From Adiantum capillus-veneris (taxonomy: Eukaryota; Streptophyta; Polypodiopsida; Polypodiales; Pteridaceae): a stretch of 64,000 nucleotides of DNA. Numbering within the stretch: position 1 is the first letter of the stretch; every line of letters begins with the position of its first letter. Below are positions 12,001 to 22,944 of this stretch, in pieces. The stretch is from assembly GCA_014529385.2 (NCBI GenBank), contig CM043946.1, positions 35,233,558 through 35,297,557 on the forward strand, read 5' to 3'. The position numbers were made by a program, and so were the translations under genes. Under the pieces are notes generated by a model. That model saw only the letters and a program-made list of their open reading frames with translations, made no database searches and was not told the DNA's origin.

Positions 12001-12581
12001 GGCTCGGTGTAGCGAGGAGGCTTTTGCACTCTGAAATGCTGAGAGATCAATCTCATTGGAAATTCCAACTCTCCGTATATCATGTCATTGTATTTGTACT
12101 TGTTTCCTTTTGCTTTGATGAATGCCTTCTCATTATCCAGTGATTTGGTCTTTGCCAGCAAATCGTGTTGCCCTGGAAGGAAATGCAAAGCTTCGTTGAT
12201 GATTTCTTTCATGATCTTTACTTTTACCTTTGATCCATCTTTGTCCATGAGCATTGCCTGCCCATCATATTGTATCGAGCTCATGAGCTCGTGGGCCCTC
12301 ATGTAGTCTGTTCCCCATGGCTGTAGTCTGAAAAACTTCTCCAAATGTACCGTCCGCACTGCTTCTGTGACCTTCGGCCTTCGGTGGAGATTCCATATTT
12401 CTCGTGGCATGATGGTCGTTTTTACCATGTTACCATCCGCATCCCTAAACTTCGCGATGAAAATGTGAGCACGGATCTGAGCTAGTATTTCATCCGAGAT
12501 GTGAGCTTTTTCATTTGTAGCGAGCTCATCCACTTCATATGGTGCTGTCGCCCACTTCCTTTCTTTCTTTTGGCGAGGCAT
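9005..12581 (-). pseudogene. Accessory ORF of element A, about 1,100 residues, unknown family
   Basis: I do not recognise this protein. It starts at 12581 (MPRQKKERK). Residues 1-270 look globular, with FLPGQHDL and FRVQKPPRYTEP. Next comes a long E/K/Q/R-rich, coiled-coil-like region (about 11770-10350), with a proline-rich spacer (PPPSPK repeats) near 11000-11110. More coiled coil follows (10162-9780), then a C-terminal domain to the stop at 9005 (MLVKIARMII, HPWNLFLEG). The frame runs from 12581 to about 10425, then shifts by one because of a 256-bp tandem duplication. In-frame stops lie near 11772, 11679, 9776, 9688, 9441 and 9149. Its place after pol and before the polypurine tract is that of env-like or other extra ORFs in plant Ty3 elements; no signal peptide or transmembrane segment is evident. 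Confidence 0.7.
10169..10710. repeat. 256-bp tandem duplication inside the accessory ORF
   Basis: The sequence from 10169 (taagagcagccgtctttgaa) recurs at 10425 with few differences and continues through gttgctttctgtactcttg (10347 and about 10630). The left copy lacks about 29 bp (aaccttgcgctctcgtaag and neighbours). The offset of 256 is 1 modulo 3, which explains the frame change at this point. Confidence 0.9.
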
Positions 12582-13266
12582 TCTGTGAAATCTGGTATGA
12601 AATGATGGCTCTGGCAGTCCGTACGGGGTAGAAATGCGGCAACTCGCTCTAGGTCAAGAAGCTCTCTTCTTCTCTCTCACAATGCGAAAATGAACAATGA
12701 GCTAGAATTTGGCCTACCTGACCTATATCTTCCCGAGGTTTTCGTGACATAGGGTTGATTTTCCTTACCTTTGATCCCGATATAATCTGCATATCACCTA
12801 TGGGTCGAACCGCTTGTCATTCCGGTGTCGTATGACCATTTGATGCGATTTTGGCGAAATGTAGTCATGATCATTAAGGCTGAAATTTGACATCTTCAGA
12901 TTAGCTTCATATCTTCCATGCTTGATAACCTTCTCATGATACTTCGGTGTTTGCTTCCAGAACTTGATTCCGACACTTGTGAGCGATAATTTTTAATTTT
13001 TGATGTTTTATTAACGAAAATCAAACAAAATAAATTGAAATTACTTATTAACTGGAAAAAATTAGCCAAAATTATTATACTCACCTCTAAACATATATTT
13101 TCACTAAAAGCGTCCCAATGCTCCGGATTTTGTCATTACAGCAGCTTATTATTCTGATCGGATGATAAAATGCTAAAAATACCATATTGTGATCAAATAT
13201 GTTCGAAATTGAACTCTAAAAATTGAAAAACACCCACATTATGTACATATATACACGTTGGACCCC
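12582..13266. other. Spacer between pol region and accessory ORF
   Basis: AT-rich and without a credible gene. By analogy with env-like ORFs of other retroelements it could hold a splice acceptor or internal promoter for the accessory ORF, but none is identified. No LTR sequence lies here. Confidence 0.5.
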
Positions 13267-14400
13267 TTAATGGTCTTGACTGCTGCTAGATTGAGCAGTT
13301 ACTCCCCCCTCCCTAGACTGAGTCATCCCGTACGAAGGTTGGGTGCATGTGCATGGGCTTGGAAATCTGTGTCTATGCACGGCCGTATAATGTGGCCCTA
13401 TTCTCATGTTTGAGATAATGCGTTGGGTAACAAGGTGTTGTGCAAGATGTGGGGATTGAATGTAATCTTCAGTGGCTTTTGATGGCGAGGGTATCTGTGA
13501 ATGGAACAGAAGAGCTTGCAGTCGAATTGCTCTTTCCCTGATTGCTGGTGTTGTGATGGCAACTATTTTTGGAACCCATTTGTATGCGGTTTGTTGCATC
13601 GTTACATATTTGACTTTAGTTTCCTGAATTTTCATAGGTTTTTAGTGCCCTTTTGGTAGTTTAGGCCTCGCACTTATGGGTTTCCATTTGAGCTTCGTTG
13701 CTGAATCTTTGGTTTTCTCCACCTTTGGTTGCCATTTCCACTCTGGACTAACTCCTGAAGGTCTTTGATATGTTGTTGCTTTTGTCGGGAGTTGTTCCTT
13801 GGGTAGCCATATCTGGCTCTATTTGTTCTGCAAGATTGTTTTCTTTATCCATACTTTCCGAACAGTCGTTTTTGGTGTTTTTGGCTGATGAGCTGGTTGC
13901 TTTTTCCCAATGGGGATACTCGGCCACGAGTGATTTGTTTTGGCGAATGGAGTCATGTATGTGTTAGAATTGTGTGTGTACATCAGCGCATGTTCTGACC
14001 ATTCAGTAACTGCATTGTACGTTCTCATCCATGGAACTCCCAAACATAGTGATTCTCTGATTTCTCCGTCTTTCATTACAAAAAATTGATGAGGACAACT
14101 ATTTCCATCAATATTGATTGGTAAGTTTACTATCCCCAATGTTTGCATTGTTGCCCCGTTTGCGGCTTGTAAACCACGTGTGGATTGCAATAGGGATTGA
14201 TCTGTAAGCATTTTGTAAGTGGAGAAGTTGACCACATTGACTCTTGCTCTTGTGTCAACCAAAGCTCGTTGATATTTGCCATGCGGAAGTCTGACATTGA
14301 TGCGAACATCGATTCCTGTTTCCCATTGCTCATCAGTGTGAATTATAGAAAGAGGAATTTGAGCCATATCTGCTGGTTGAGGAAGTCTTTGTTGTTGTAA
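13267..14400 (-). pseudogene. Second retropepsin-like domain with basic tail, downstream of integrase
   Basis: The sequence reads in the same frame as integrase, after the codons TGA-AAA-TAA. From the ATG at 14367, an aspartic-protease-like core shows ALVDTRARVNVV (DTR where retropepsins have DTG or DSG), a GATMQTLG-like flap region and CLGVPWMR in the place of ILGxPW. After a stop at 13819 the frame continues with Trp/Lys/Pro-rich tail motifs (KWQPK, KWKP, KWVPK) and ends at 13267 with a Ser-rich C-terminus. A protease after integrase is not the standard Ty3 order (gag-PR-RT-RH-INT), and a normal PR lies upstream near 18.7-19.1 kb. Confidence 0.7.
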
Positions 14401-14403
14401 GTT

Positions 14404-15711
14404 TTATTTTCATTTTAAAATCCTAATTTTGGCCTCCTCCTGCGCTTGAGCTTTTGTCTCATTTGCTTTGTTCTTGCGCTCCTTCGCAGCGTGTATGTTG
14501 GCAAGCATCTCTGAGGTTAGTGGTAGGTTGTACTTCTTTAGTCTACAACCACTAATCCAGTTAGGCATTTCCTCTCCCTCTAATGTCGCAAGTTTAATGG
14601 CACCGCTAGATTATATGTCATGAATCACATAGGGTCCATTGCCTCGCTTTTTGAGTTTCCGAGAATGTTGTTTCAGGGTATACATTAAGACGTAATCCCC
14701 TGTAGCAAATTACTTGCTGATAACATGTTGATTGAAGAATGATTTCATGTTTCGTTTTTGCGCGTAGATTGAAGCAACTACTCTTAATCTGGTTTCATCC
14801 ACTTTTTCCGGGATATCTACTTGATTGGATAATTCTTGACCCGTCCATTCTAATTCTTTAGCGACCCGAAGCATGGAGATAATAAATTCAAGTGGCAAAA
14901 TCGCTTGAATTCCATAAACCATGTTGAATGGAGTCGTTCCTATTAATGTTTTGTAAGCTACTCTATATGCCCATAAAGCTGAATGCAACTTTTGATCCTA
15001 GTCAGCTCTTGATTCGCTAACAATTTTTGTGAGAATCGTCACCAAAATCTTATTCGTACTTTTCGCTTGGCTGTTAGCTTGTGGGTGATAGGGAGCTGAC
15101 TTCTTGTGAATTACCATGAATTCATCCAATAGGAATTCAATCACTTCATTGATGAAGTGTGTCCCTCTATCGCTTACTATCTCTATTGGTAAGCCATATA
15201 TGGTGCAAATGTTCTCATACAAAAACTGTGCTATTGTTTTTGCATCGTTTTTGGTTGTTGCTTTCGCTTCCACCCACTTTGTTAGATAATCTGTTGCCAC
15301 AATAATTTATTGAGCATGTGTTTTATATCTAGGAGGTGCAATCGGTCCTACAAAATCTATTCCCCATTTCGCAAACGTTCTTGTCCCCATCATTGGCCTC
15401 AAAGGCATATCATCTCTCGCTCTAGGAATCTTTGTCCTCTGAAAATCGTCACATCGTTTCACAAACTCTTCGACGTTCATGAATAGTGTAGGCCACCATA
15501 TACCAGCAATAAGAATTTCTTTTGCCGTTTTGTCAGGTGAGAAATGTCCACCAGCTTGTCCGCCGTGTGCTTGCTCTAAGATAGGATTGTATTCCTCTTT
15601 AGTCGCGCACATTCTCAATTGATTGTCTTTGCGCCTTTTGTAAAGATTGTCCTCAATCAATACATAGTTTTCTGTCTCTTTCGTGATTGTTTTGATTCGC
15701 GATCTACTCAT
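14404..15711 (-). pseudogene. Integrase of element A (HHCC-2, catalytic core, GPY/F tail)
   Basis: Inserts the element cDNA into the genome. The zinc-binding module has HGGQAGGH and later CDDF, so the last Cys is replaced by Phe. In the core, WGIDFVGPI (about 15340) and VSDRGTHF (about 15165) carry the two Asp. The catalytic Glu position reads HPQANSQAKSTNK, so it is Lys. The tail has GDYVLMYT, GPYVIHD and the C-terminal RLKKYNLPLT. Stops at 15307, 14998, 14710 and near 14608 all lie in the same frame. The frame ends with ILK-TGA just before the second protease domain. Confidence 0.85.
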
Positions 15712-15810
15712 CCCTTTACGCAGTATCCCGGTGGTTAGGTACTCAACAATGTAGTTACTCCATCTGGGTGCTACAGGTAATTTGAATAGAGTCGCGTGTT
15801 CTATCGGTTT

Positions 15811-17871
15811 TTAAAAAGTGCAGCTAACGCATGATTTGATATGTATATGAACACTTTGTTGCATTTTCGGCCAATACACGCCCATTCTCATCAATCTTTG
15901 ATATGTCTGTGCATACCCATTGTGAATCCCTATTGTTTGTACATAAGCTTGGTTTAGATACAATTCCTGTTCACTCGATTCAACACAAAGCCTAAGGATT
16001 TGATCCTGTCCTTGTTTGTATAGCCTTCCCGCCAACAATACCAATGATTTAGATGCTGCAATGGTAGATGGTTGTCTTATCACATTCAACGACCCAATAG
16101 TCAACAAAGGAATTACATCCTCGCTCCATCTTGGAACCATTTCTATGTTGAAAAGATATGCATCTGGAAAATCATCATCAACTCCTACAGGGTTTTCTCC
16201 GTGCATCATTCTAGATAAATGATCCGCTCTTTGGTGTGTAGTTCCTTTTTTTACTACCACCGTGAAGTCAAACTCAAGCAGTATGATGAACCAATGTACA
16301 ATCCTCCCCGTACTGCAAGGTTTGTTTACTAAGTACAACAGCGCTTGGTGATCACCGAAGAATAAAAATTTATTCGAAAGTAGGTAATGTCTAAACTTTT
16401 TGACAGCATAAATCATACCCAAACCCTCTCTCTCAGTTGTTGTGTAATTCTTCTCTGCATTGTTCAGTTGTCTACTAGAGTAACTGATTGGAAAATCCAT
16501 GTTGTTCTCTCCAGGTTGTGCAAGTACGCATCCTATAGCATACGCTGATGCATCTACATGGATGTGGAATATCTTTTCCCAATCCGGAGCCTTCAAAATT
16601 GGAGCGGAAATTAACCTTTGCTTCAAAGTTTGAAAAGCTTTCTCGCACTCATCTGTCCACTCAACTTTAGTTATCAACGCGTAAAGTGGTTTTGCAATTA
16701 TAGCGTATGAGTAGATAAATCTGCGATAATATCCACAATGGCCCATAAATGCATGTACCTCATTTACCTTTACTGATTGTGATAGATCAAAAATTACACT
16801 GATCTTTTCCATGTCTATCGAAATACCAATTTTGGACACTATATGTCCCAATATTTTGCCCTGTCGTACCATGAAGACACATTTCTCCGGATTCATGCAA
16901 ATCTGATACAGTCTGTATTTTTTGAACACTTTGGTCAAGTGCTCTATGTGCTCTAATCTTACGAGAGAGTGAACGCACAAGTCATCCATGTAAATTTCTA
17001 AGAACTGTCTTAGATATTCTTTAAAAGCATGACCCATCAGCCTCTGAAATGTGGCTGGTGCATTTGTTAAACCAAAAGCCATTACCCTGAATGCAAAAAT
17101 ACCCCATTCCGTTGCAAAAGCCGTCTTGTGATGATCCTCTTGCTTTATTGCAAGTTGGTTGTAGCCCGGAAAGCCATCTAAGAAACTATAAGCTTCTTTT
17201 CCTGCCACTCTTTCTATTACATGATCAGTAATGGGTAGGGGATAGTTGTCCCGAATTGTAGCAGCGTTTACTTTCTTGAGATTGACGCACACTCTTAGCT
17301 TTCCATTTTTCTTTGTGACCACCACAATTGGTGAAACCCAATCGGTGTGCTCAATTTCGTAAATAAACTCTGCCTCTTTAAGCTTATCTATCTCCTCCAT
17401 GATCTTTTTTGCAAACGTCTCATTGTAAGTATAGGGAAGTTGTCTGCTGGGTTTGGAGTCATTCTTAAGGGGTATTGTGTGCTGACAGATACTTGGATCC
17501 ACCCCCTTAAGATCTTTGTATGACCACGCAAACACATCTCTATACTGCTTAAGAGTAGCTACCAAAAGCTTTTCCTCTTCCTCTGTAAGATCCGTGGCAA
17601 TATATGCAGGTTTTGGATCTTCTCCCGGATCCGCTAGATCTATTTGTTTGGCTTTTTTAGGACCATCGTATGATGTACCAGGCTCCCTTAGTTCCCTCAG
17701 TGGTTGTTGCACGATGATTTTTCTATCTTGTATGGTATACTTCTTATAATGGGAGGGCGCATCCATCTTGTGAGAATTCGTGTCCTCATCTGTTTCCAAT
17801 TCAGTCGTCCATATGTCTCTGAGGGTTTGTTTGAGCTTGTTGTACTCCGCTTTCCGCTCTGTTTTGGTCAT
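15811..17871 (-). pseudogene. Reverse transcriptase, RNase H and first HHCC module of element A
   Basis: RT motifs in order: TDWVSPIVVVTKKNGKLR, SFLDGFPGYNQ with the first catalytic Asp, AFGLTNAPATFQ, and YMDD with the catalytic pair (about 16981-16995). RNase H follows with HVDAS, TEREG, GDHQALLYL and RADHLSR. The frame then continues into a zinc-finger-like segment (IHNGYAQTY, then YWPKMQQ, then CVSC) resembling an integrase HHCC module, before a stop at 15811. The second, more canonical HHCC lies about 300 bp downstream. Open for 686 codons, the best preserved part of the element. Confidence 0.9.
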
Positions 17872-17883
17872 TCCAAACCCTGT

Positions 17884-18621
17884 TTACCCCCCTTTTCGGG
17901 TCCTTATCGTTTTCTTTTCACGTCTGTTCTTCTTGTTGTTTTTCCATGGTTTAGTTTTGATAAATCGACCAGTGACCTCATCCTTCACACAATCATCAGC
18001 TTTGACCAGCCTTAGATATCCCGTTCTGTCATTGACAAGAGGCATTGGATTATGCTTATTCGCTCTTGATTCTCTGGTTCTCTTGGATTTATACCGCTCT
18101 TGTTGACTAGGTTTTTGGTTAGGAAACTCGTAAAACCTCTCCTGTATCGACCTATATTTCCTATTTGTCTCTGATCCACTTGATCTTTCGTCATCAACAT
18201 CTATCATATGGATTTCGCCACCCAGTGATGGAAGGTCACCGCTTAGTGAATCTGTGAATACCTCCTCTGTTTGATTCCTATCGTCCACTATAGATATCTC
18301 ATCCACTATTCTTTTACACTCTGTATCACGTAGTGGTTCTACTTGTTCCTCGCTCTCTGATCCTGACTCAAGGATGATGCTAGACATTTGCAATGTTATT
18401 AGGTCATATCCTTCATCGTCACAAAATTTTGTAGGCGTGCATTCGTTAACACATACATCTAAGGTTGACAATATTTGAGTCCACCCAAATGGCTCAAATA
18501 AATGTTTAGGGAAAGGTTCTGGGAGATAAGCATCGTCTTCTATGGATCTTTCCAATACGCATTCTTCCTTGATTATGTCTCCACAATCAGATGCCCCACA
18601 CATCCAGACATGTGCTTTCAT
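17884..18621 (-). pseudogene. Element A linker between protease and RT
   Basis: 245 codons in the pol frame, acidic in the first half (ESGSESEEQVE) and very basic at the end (KTKPWKNNKKNRREKKTIR). No domain recognised. Joined in frame to protease 1 upstream (stop near 18673) and RT downstream (stop near 17884). Probably a spacer of the polyprotein. Confidence 0.6.
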
Positions 18622-18672
18622 TTGTGTCCATGCAGGTATTTCTTTTCCATTTGCTGTGGTTGAATTAAATTC

Positions 18673-19503
18673 TTACACTGGTGTTTTTGCAACGTCTCTA
18701 TAGTTGTGATCCTTCATGTTGATTTTCGTTATTAGCTCTTCGTGTCTTAGGTAAATTTGGTCGTACCCCCAATCTTGTATCATTTTGAGTTGACGCATAA
18801 AAGGTCGCCCCAAGATAATGTCAAAGTTGTTCGTTTTCCCAAAATCAACCACGGCAAAGGTGTGCTCATAGTTCATTCCACACGAAGTTACAACTATTTG
18901 GTCCAGGATTCCCAAAGCTCTCTCTACATACCCATCTGCGAGTTGCAGTTTCATTCTCGTCTTTCTGAGAGTTGGACGGCCCCATTTCTCCCAGATTTGC
19001 TTAGTAGCAATCGCAACCCCCGCTCCACTCTCTAGGATAGCTATCGTCCTTATATCTTGATATTCAACAGGTAAGGTTGTATTACCTTCCTCACCTTCAC
19101 AGTAATCTTCGACCTTGTTTATGGGCACTGGTTGGGCTTTGAATTGACCTTTTCGTTTGTTTTCTTCCACCGTAGGGTTTGTTTGAAGAGGAATCTTTAC
19201 TCCTTTGTTCTCTAAATGTTTCCCCATGTCTTCCCATAAGTGTGGTTTGACCCTCAAGAGTTATGACAGTGTGATTGTGCATGTTATAGGCGTCGACAGC
19301 ATCTCTTGAAGAATTTTTGAGTCAATCATTTGTGGAATAGTTCTCATCTGGGATGGAACTAACCTTATCTCCGATCGTGCCTCGTGTTCACCTATAAATG
19401 AAGGCAGGGTTTTCAAGGATTGAGCTTTGCTTTCCATTGAAACCTCCGTTCCCGCATCTCCATACAGCGATTGTATATCTCCTGGATAAAATCCGTTGTC
19501 CAA
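18673..19503 (-). pseudogene. Protease 1 (retropepsin) of element A
   Basis: Processes the gag-pol polyprotein. The core has AILESGAGVAI at about 19023-19042, with Glu in place of the catalytic Asp of DSG, then LQLADGYVE and DIILGRPFM near 18800. The segment 19503-19261 is the in-frame upstream linker. The D-to-E change alone would abolish a normal retropepsin; it may be decay. Confidence 0.8.
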
Positions 19504-19590
19504 GTTAATATCAGGAATTGGAGCAGACTGTAACGTCGCGCTTCCATTCTTTCTATTCCTAATGGTTTCCCATAAGTGTTGTGGCCATGG

Positions 19591-20097
19591 TTATTCAACT
19601 TCTGGAATTGGCATTATAGTCATTGACTTAGCGTCACCAGTGGTATTCGGCACCACTCGGTGATCCAATGACATTATCATTTTAGGCCTAGGTCCGTTTG
19701 CTCGTTCTGGTTCATTGATTTTTAGTTTTTCTCGCTCTCTGTGAATCATCACTTCTTGTTCTGGGGTTCTCATTGCATTAGGTTCCATCAATGCCTAGGC
19801 TGTTTCAATGAGGTGTTTACACATTTCCAAACGCTTCGTTTCCACTTCTGGTTGAGGATAAGTCAACCATCTCTGCTCTAAGGTTTGGTTTGTTTTTAGC
19901 CTTGCTTTGTACGCTTGTAATAGAGCATCTAAAGGCTCTAGCACCTTCTCAACCAAGACTGATCCTCCTGAGGAATCTTTCCTCAGCTTGTTGTTATCCT
20001 CAGCCGTTTTAGTATCTCTCTCTTGTTTCAGTTGCTCTTTCGTTTTGTGTAATTTGTTTTGCATGGCATTTTGGGTTTTCAACCTTCTTGTTTTCAT
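19591..20097 (-). pseudogene. Element A gag-protease linker
   Basis: In-frame continuation of gag: a Lys/Glu/Gln-rich helix-like stretch (KLHKTKEQLKQER) to 19795, then a basic segment to 19591. Stops at 19795 and 19591 only. No known domain. Confidence 0.5.
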
Positions 20098-20103
20098 TCT
20101 GTC

Positions 20104-22944
20104 TCATTTCTCCTTCCAGGATTTTTGATGTGTTCTCATAGATAAACTCTCATTTTCAGTGGGTATTGGCAACTCGACCTTTTCTTCCAATGGCTTGTTT
20201 TTCTCCAAGTCCTTGGCTTGGGCTCTGGTTATCGCATTAATTTGGATCGTGGGATCGGTTTCTGATCCACTGCTTGCACTTGGTAACACCCCCACAATAT
20301 TTACAGTTGCTTTTCCTTTGTTGTCCGGATTCCTTGGGCAATCTGGTAATATGTGATTCACACCACATCCGTCACAAAACCCAAAAACTTTCACTCTTTC
20401 GCCTTTGAAAGGGCAGCTACGCTCCCAATAATCTGTACTTCCACAGTTATAGCATTGTCCAATTGGTGGTTGATTTTGAGAAGGTGGTCCCATAGGTTGT
20501 CCCGCCCTATTAGGATATCCTCTTGGTTTGTAGTTCTCGTTCGCAATGAACATTAGCGTTTCTTTCGTCCACCAAATATTGATCCCTTGAAGGTTGTGCT
20601 ACATACATTGGTGGTGCCATACCCTCACTAATTCCCCACGATTGATAGGCTTCATCTGCGTACATTTGTGATTCAGGTTCTGTCCCGTAAGACTCATTCG
20701 ATTCCTCATAATAAGAGACTTGAAGTGTACTATTTGTTCCTAGCGATGCTTCACAAGGTTGAGCATACCTAGTCATGGCTCTATTTTCTTGTGGTAATGG
20801 AGGTTGTTGACCCAACACAGGCTTAGGTATGTTTGCTCCTGCTACCATATTCATATTTGGTCCAACTTGATATCTTGGAGGAGGTGGCTGGGGTGGTCCT
20901 GTTGGAGGTCCATACGGCCTTTTCCTCACATAGTTTTTGTTGTAAAAACACTCTTCCATGCCATGGTTTGTCCATTTTTGCTCTATGGCGCACCATTTCA
21001 GTACTCGTCCATTTACAACTGGTGCTTTCAATTGTTGTGTCCACCACGGTGTCGGGTGATCCCCCCCACATATGTCACATTTCCTTGTCTGAGGTTTTCT
21101 CATTCCCGGATTTGATCTCATATGTTGTTGCATTCTCTTCGTTACTTCCTCTATCATTTGGTCGTCTGTCGGCATCAAGGAAGTCTGAGCCTCTTTCTTG
21201 GTAGAGGGTTCACTCTTAATAGATGAAGAGCCATTGGTTACTGAATCAGTATCCTCTGAAACTTCCCCATATGCTTTGCAGTTATCTACAAGATATAAGG
21301 CTTCCATCGTAACCTGCTCAAATGTGCTACTGGCTTTCAAGTGAAGGTCCTTTTTCAAGGTTTCGTTCCTAAGTCCTTCAATGAAGAGCACAGACAATCT
21401 CTCGTCCTGCGGTAATTCTCTCCACGGGCACCTCTCAATGTATTGCTTGAATCTCAAGGATGCTTCCTTCACTTTTTCGTTCTCCCTTTGTTTAAAAGCA
21501 TATATCTGTGATACAGTATTATGCTTTATACCCCGTTTCGAGAATTCTTCCGCGAACTCTTGCAATACATGTTCAATATTCGGACAAGTTTCAGGGTTCA
21601 AGGGTTGAAACCATGTAAGGCCGTCCCTTCCAAGGTCAGCTTGAATCCCTCGTATTGAGTATGGAAATCAGTGATCTGCTCTACCCTTAAAACTTGCTTG
21701 AAGAGCGATACATGGACATATGGATCCCCTGATCCGCTATACTTCTTCGACATGCACTTCGCTACTTGAGATGGCCTAATCCTTCTATGGTCAACGACCA
21801 CTCTCATTGCTCCCGTGTCTCGACTTAATCATTCTCGTGCATCATGGATGTCGTGGGTTGGTCTCGTTGGCCCCCCTGCCTCGAATCTACTACTAGGAGT
21901 CAAATGTGATGGTGTGGCTACAAATGTCGGTCCTACTGCAGTATGTGTAGAGATAGGAACCACACTACCTCTATTCGTAGCCATTGATTCTCTGGCATGT
22001 AGCGTTCCCATGGGACTTGGCATAGAATACTGAGGTCGACTGAAAGAATCTGCTACATGAGTCCTTTCTCCACCTGTTGCCATTGGGTCTGGCACGACAA
22101 TTGTAGGTGCTGGTCTTAGTGGGCTTGGAGTGACATAATACTGGTGGAGTGGTCCCCCAAAGTACGTATATCCTTCCAACTCCTTTTTATCGATTGTTGC
22201 GTATCGTCTTCCATACTTGTTGTATGCAATGATTTTCGTTTCTGCTTCCTCTGTGTAGGTGAAGACATAAAGTCTTTTCTGCTCAGTCATCTCTCCGACG
22301 TAGGGTTCCTGGCATCTATAATAGAGATCTTGCTCTCCATTATTATACTTATATAACCCCAAGTAGACATTATCCGTGTTGACTCTCAAAGTTTTGTTTT
22401 CTTGCTTTAACCTCGCATTAGGGAAGCTCATTGTTGGTGCCTTCTCCTCATGTTCCTCATCTATTTTGGCTTTCGTGCCCATCAATCCCCACTTTTCTAC
22501 AATGTTAGGGTTCAGGACTACCAAGTACATGATACCCTCGTCATCTAGGTATCTATCTCCGCTATAGCTCACAGGCACTAAGTCCTTGAACTCACTTGGT
22601 CTATCTTCTATTTTCACACAGTAGCAGTCCATACCATCTTTGTATATCTTGGCACCCTGCTTGTTGTCGTATTCATACTTGATGAACAATAGCTTCATGG
22701 TGGCCAAAGGGTCTGATGGTCCTGCTGGCATGTTTTCTCTTTCGTTTAGTTTTAGACGTCCCAGGTGTTCCGTGAAATACTCGTAAGATCTCTCTGAAGA
22801 AGTATCGGAGATACTCTCTTCAAGGATTGGCTCTAACGGTCGCACTACACCTTGGTTTACACTCTCCTCCGTTGATAAAACACTTTCTTGATCCGCTAAA
22901 ATTTGGTGTTGGATGTTGATTTGTTTTCCCGATCTCAAAAACAT
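20104..22944 (-). pseudogene. Gag of element A
   Basis: Structural protein. It starts at 22944 (MFLRSGKQI). An acidic N-terminal region of about 370 residues is followed by the retrotransposon gag (capsid-like) domain at about 21800-21250 (YGEFKLTL-like, ERCPWRELPQ, LFIEGLRNETLKKDL). A Pro/Gln-rich spacer follows. Two zinc knuckles near 20340-20460 read CYNCG...C, with the usual His replaced by Tyr, and CDGCG-x2-H-x4-C. An additional CDICGGDHPT lies near 21080. The segment 21601-20510 lies in a different frame from both sides, so two compensating shifts are needed. Glu-rich sequence continues to 19795 in the pol frame. Confidence 0.8.

Larger units (their letters stand above)
7985..22944 (-). 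mobile_element. Large Ty3-type LTR retrotransposon 'A' with accessory ORF
   Basis: In transcription order: gag (22944-20104), protease 1, linker, RT-RNase H, two HHCC modules, integrase, GPY/F-like tail, second protease domain (to 13267), spacer, accessory ORF (12581-9005), polypurine tract (8892-8902), 3' LTR (8891-7985). RT-based features (no chromodomain, SFLDGFPGYNQ, YMDD) point to a non-chromoviral (OTA, Tat/Athila-like) lineage, by inference. The U5 sequence gcgggtcg occurs only in the 3' LTR and in a solo LTR at 56837, not right of 22944, so the 5' LTR is missing. Many in-frame stops; inactive. That the accessory ORF belongs to the same element is inferred from continuous orientation and from the LTR and polypurine tract directly after it. 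Confidence 0.8.

Noticed and set aside
13298-13312. Polypurine-tract-like gggaggggggagt on the minus strand
   Set aside because: It lies inside the C-terminal tail of the second-protease frame, and no LTR start or LTR-like sequence follows.
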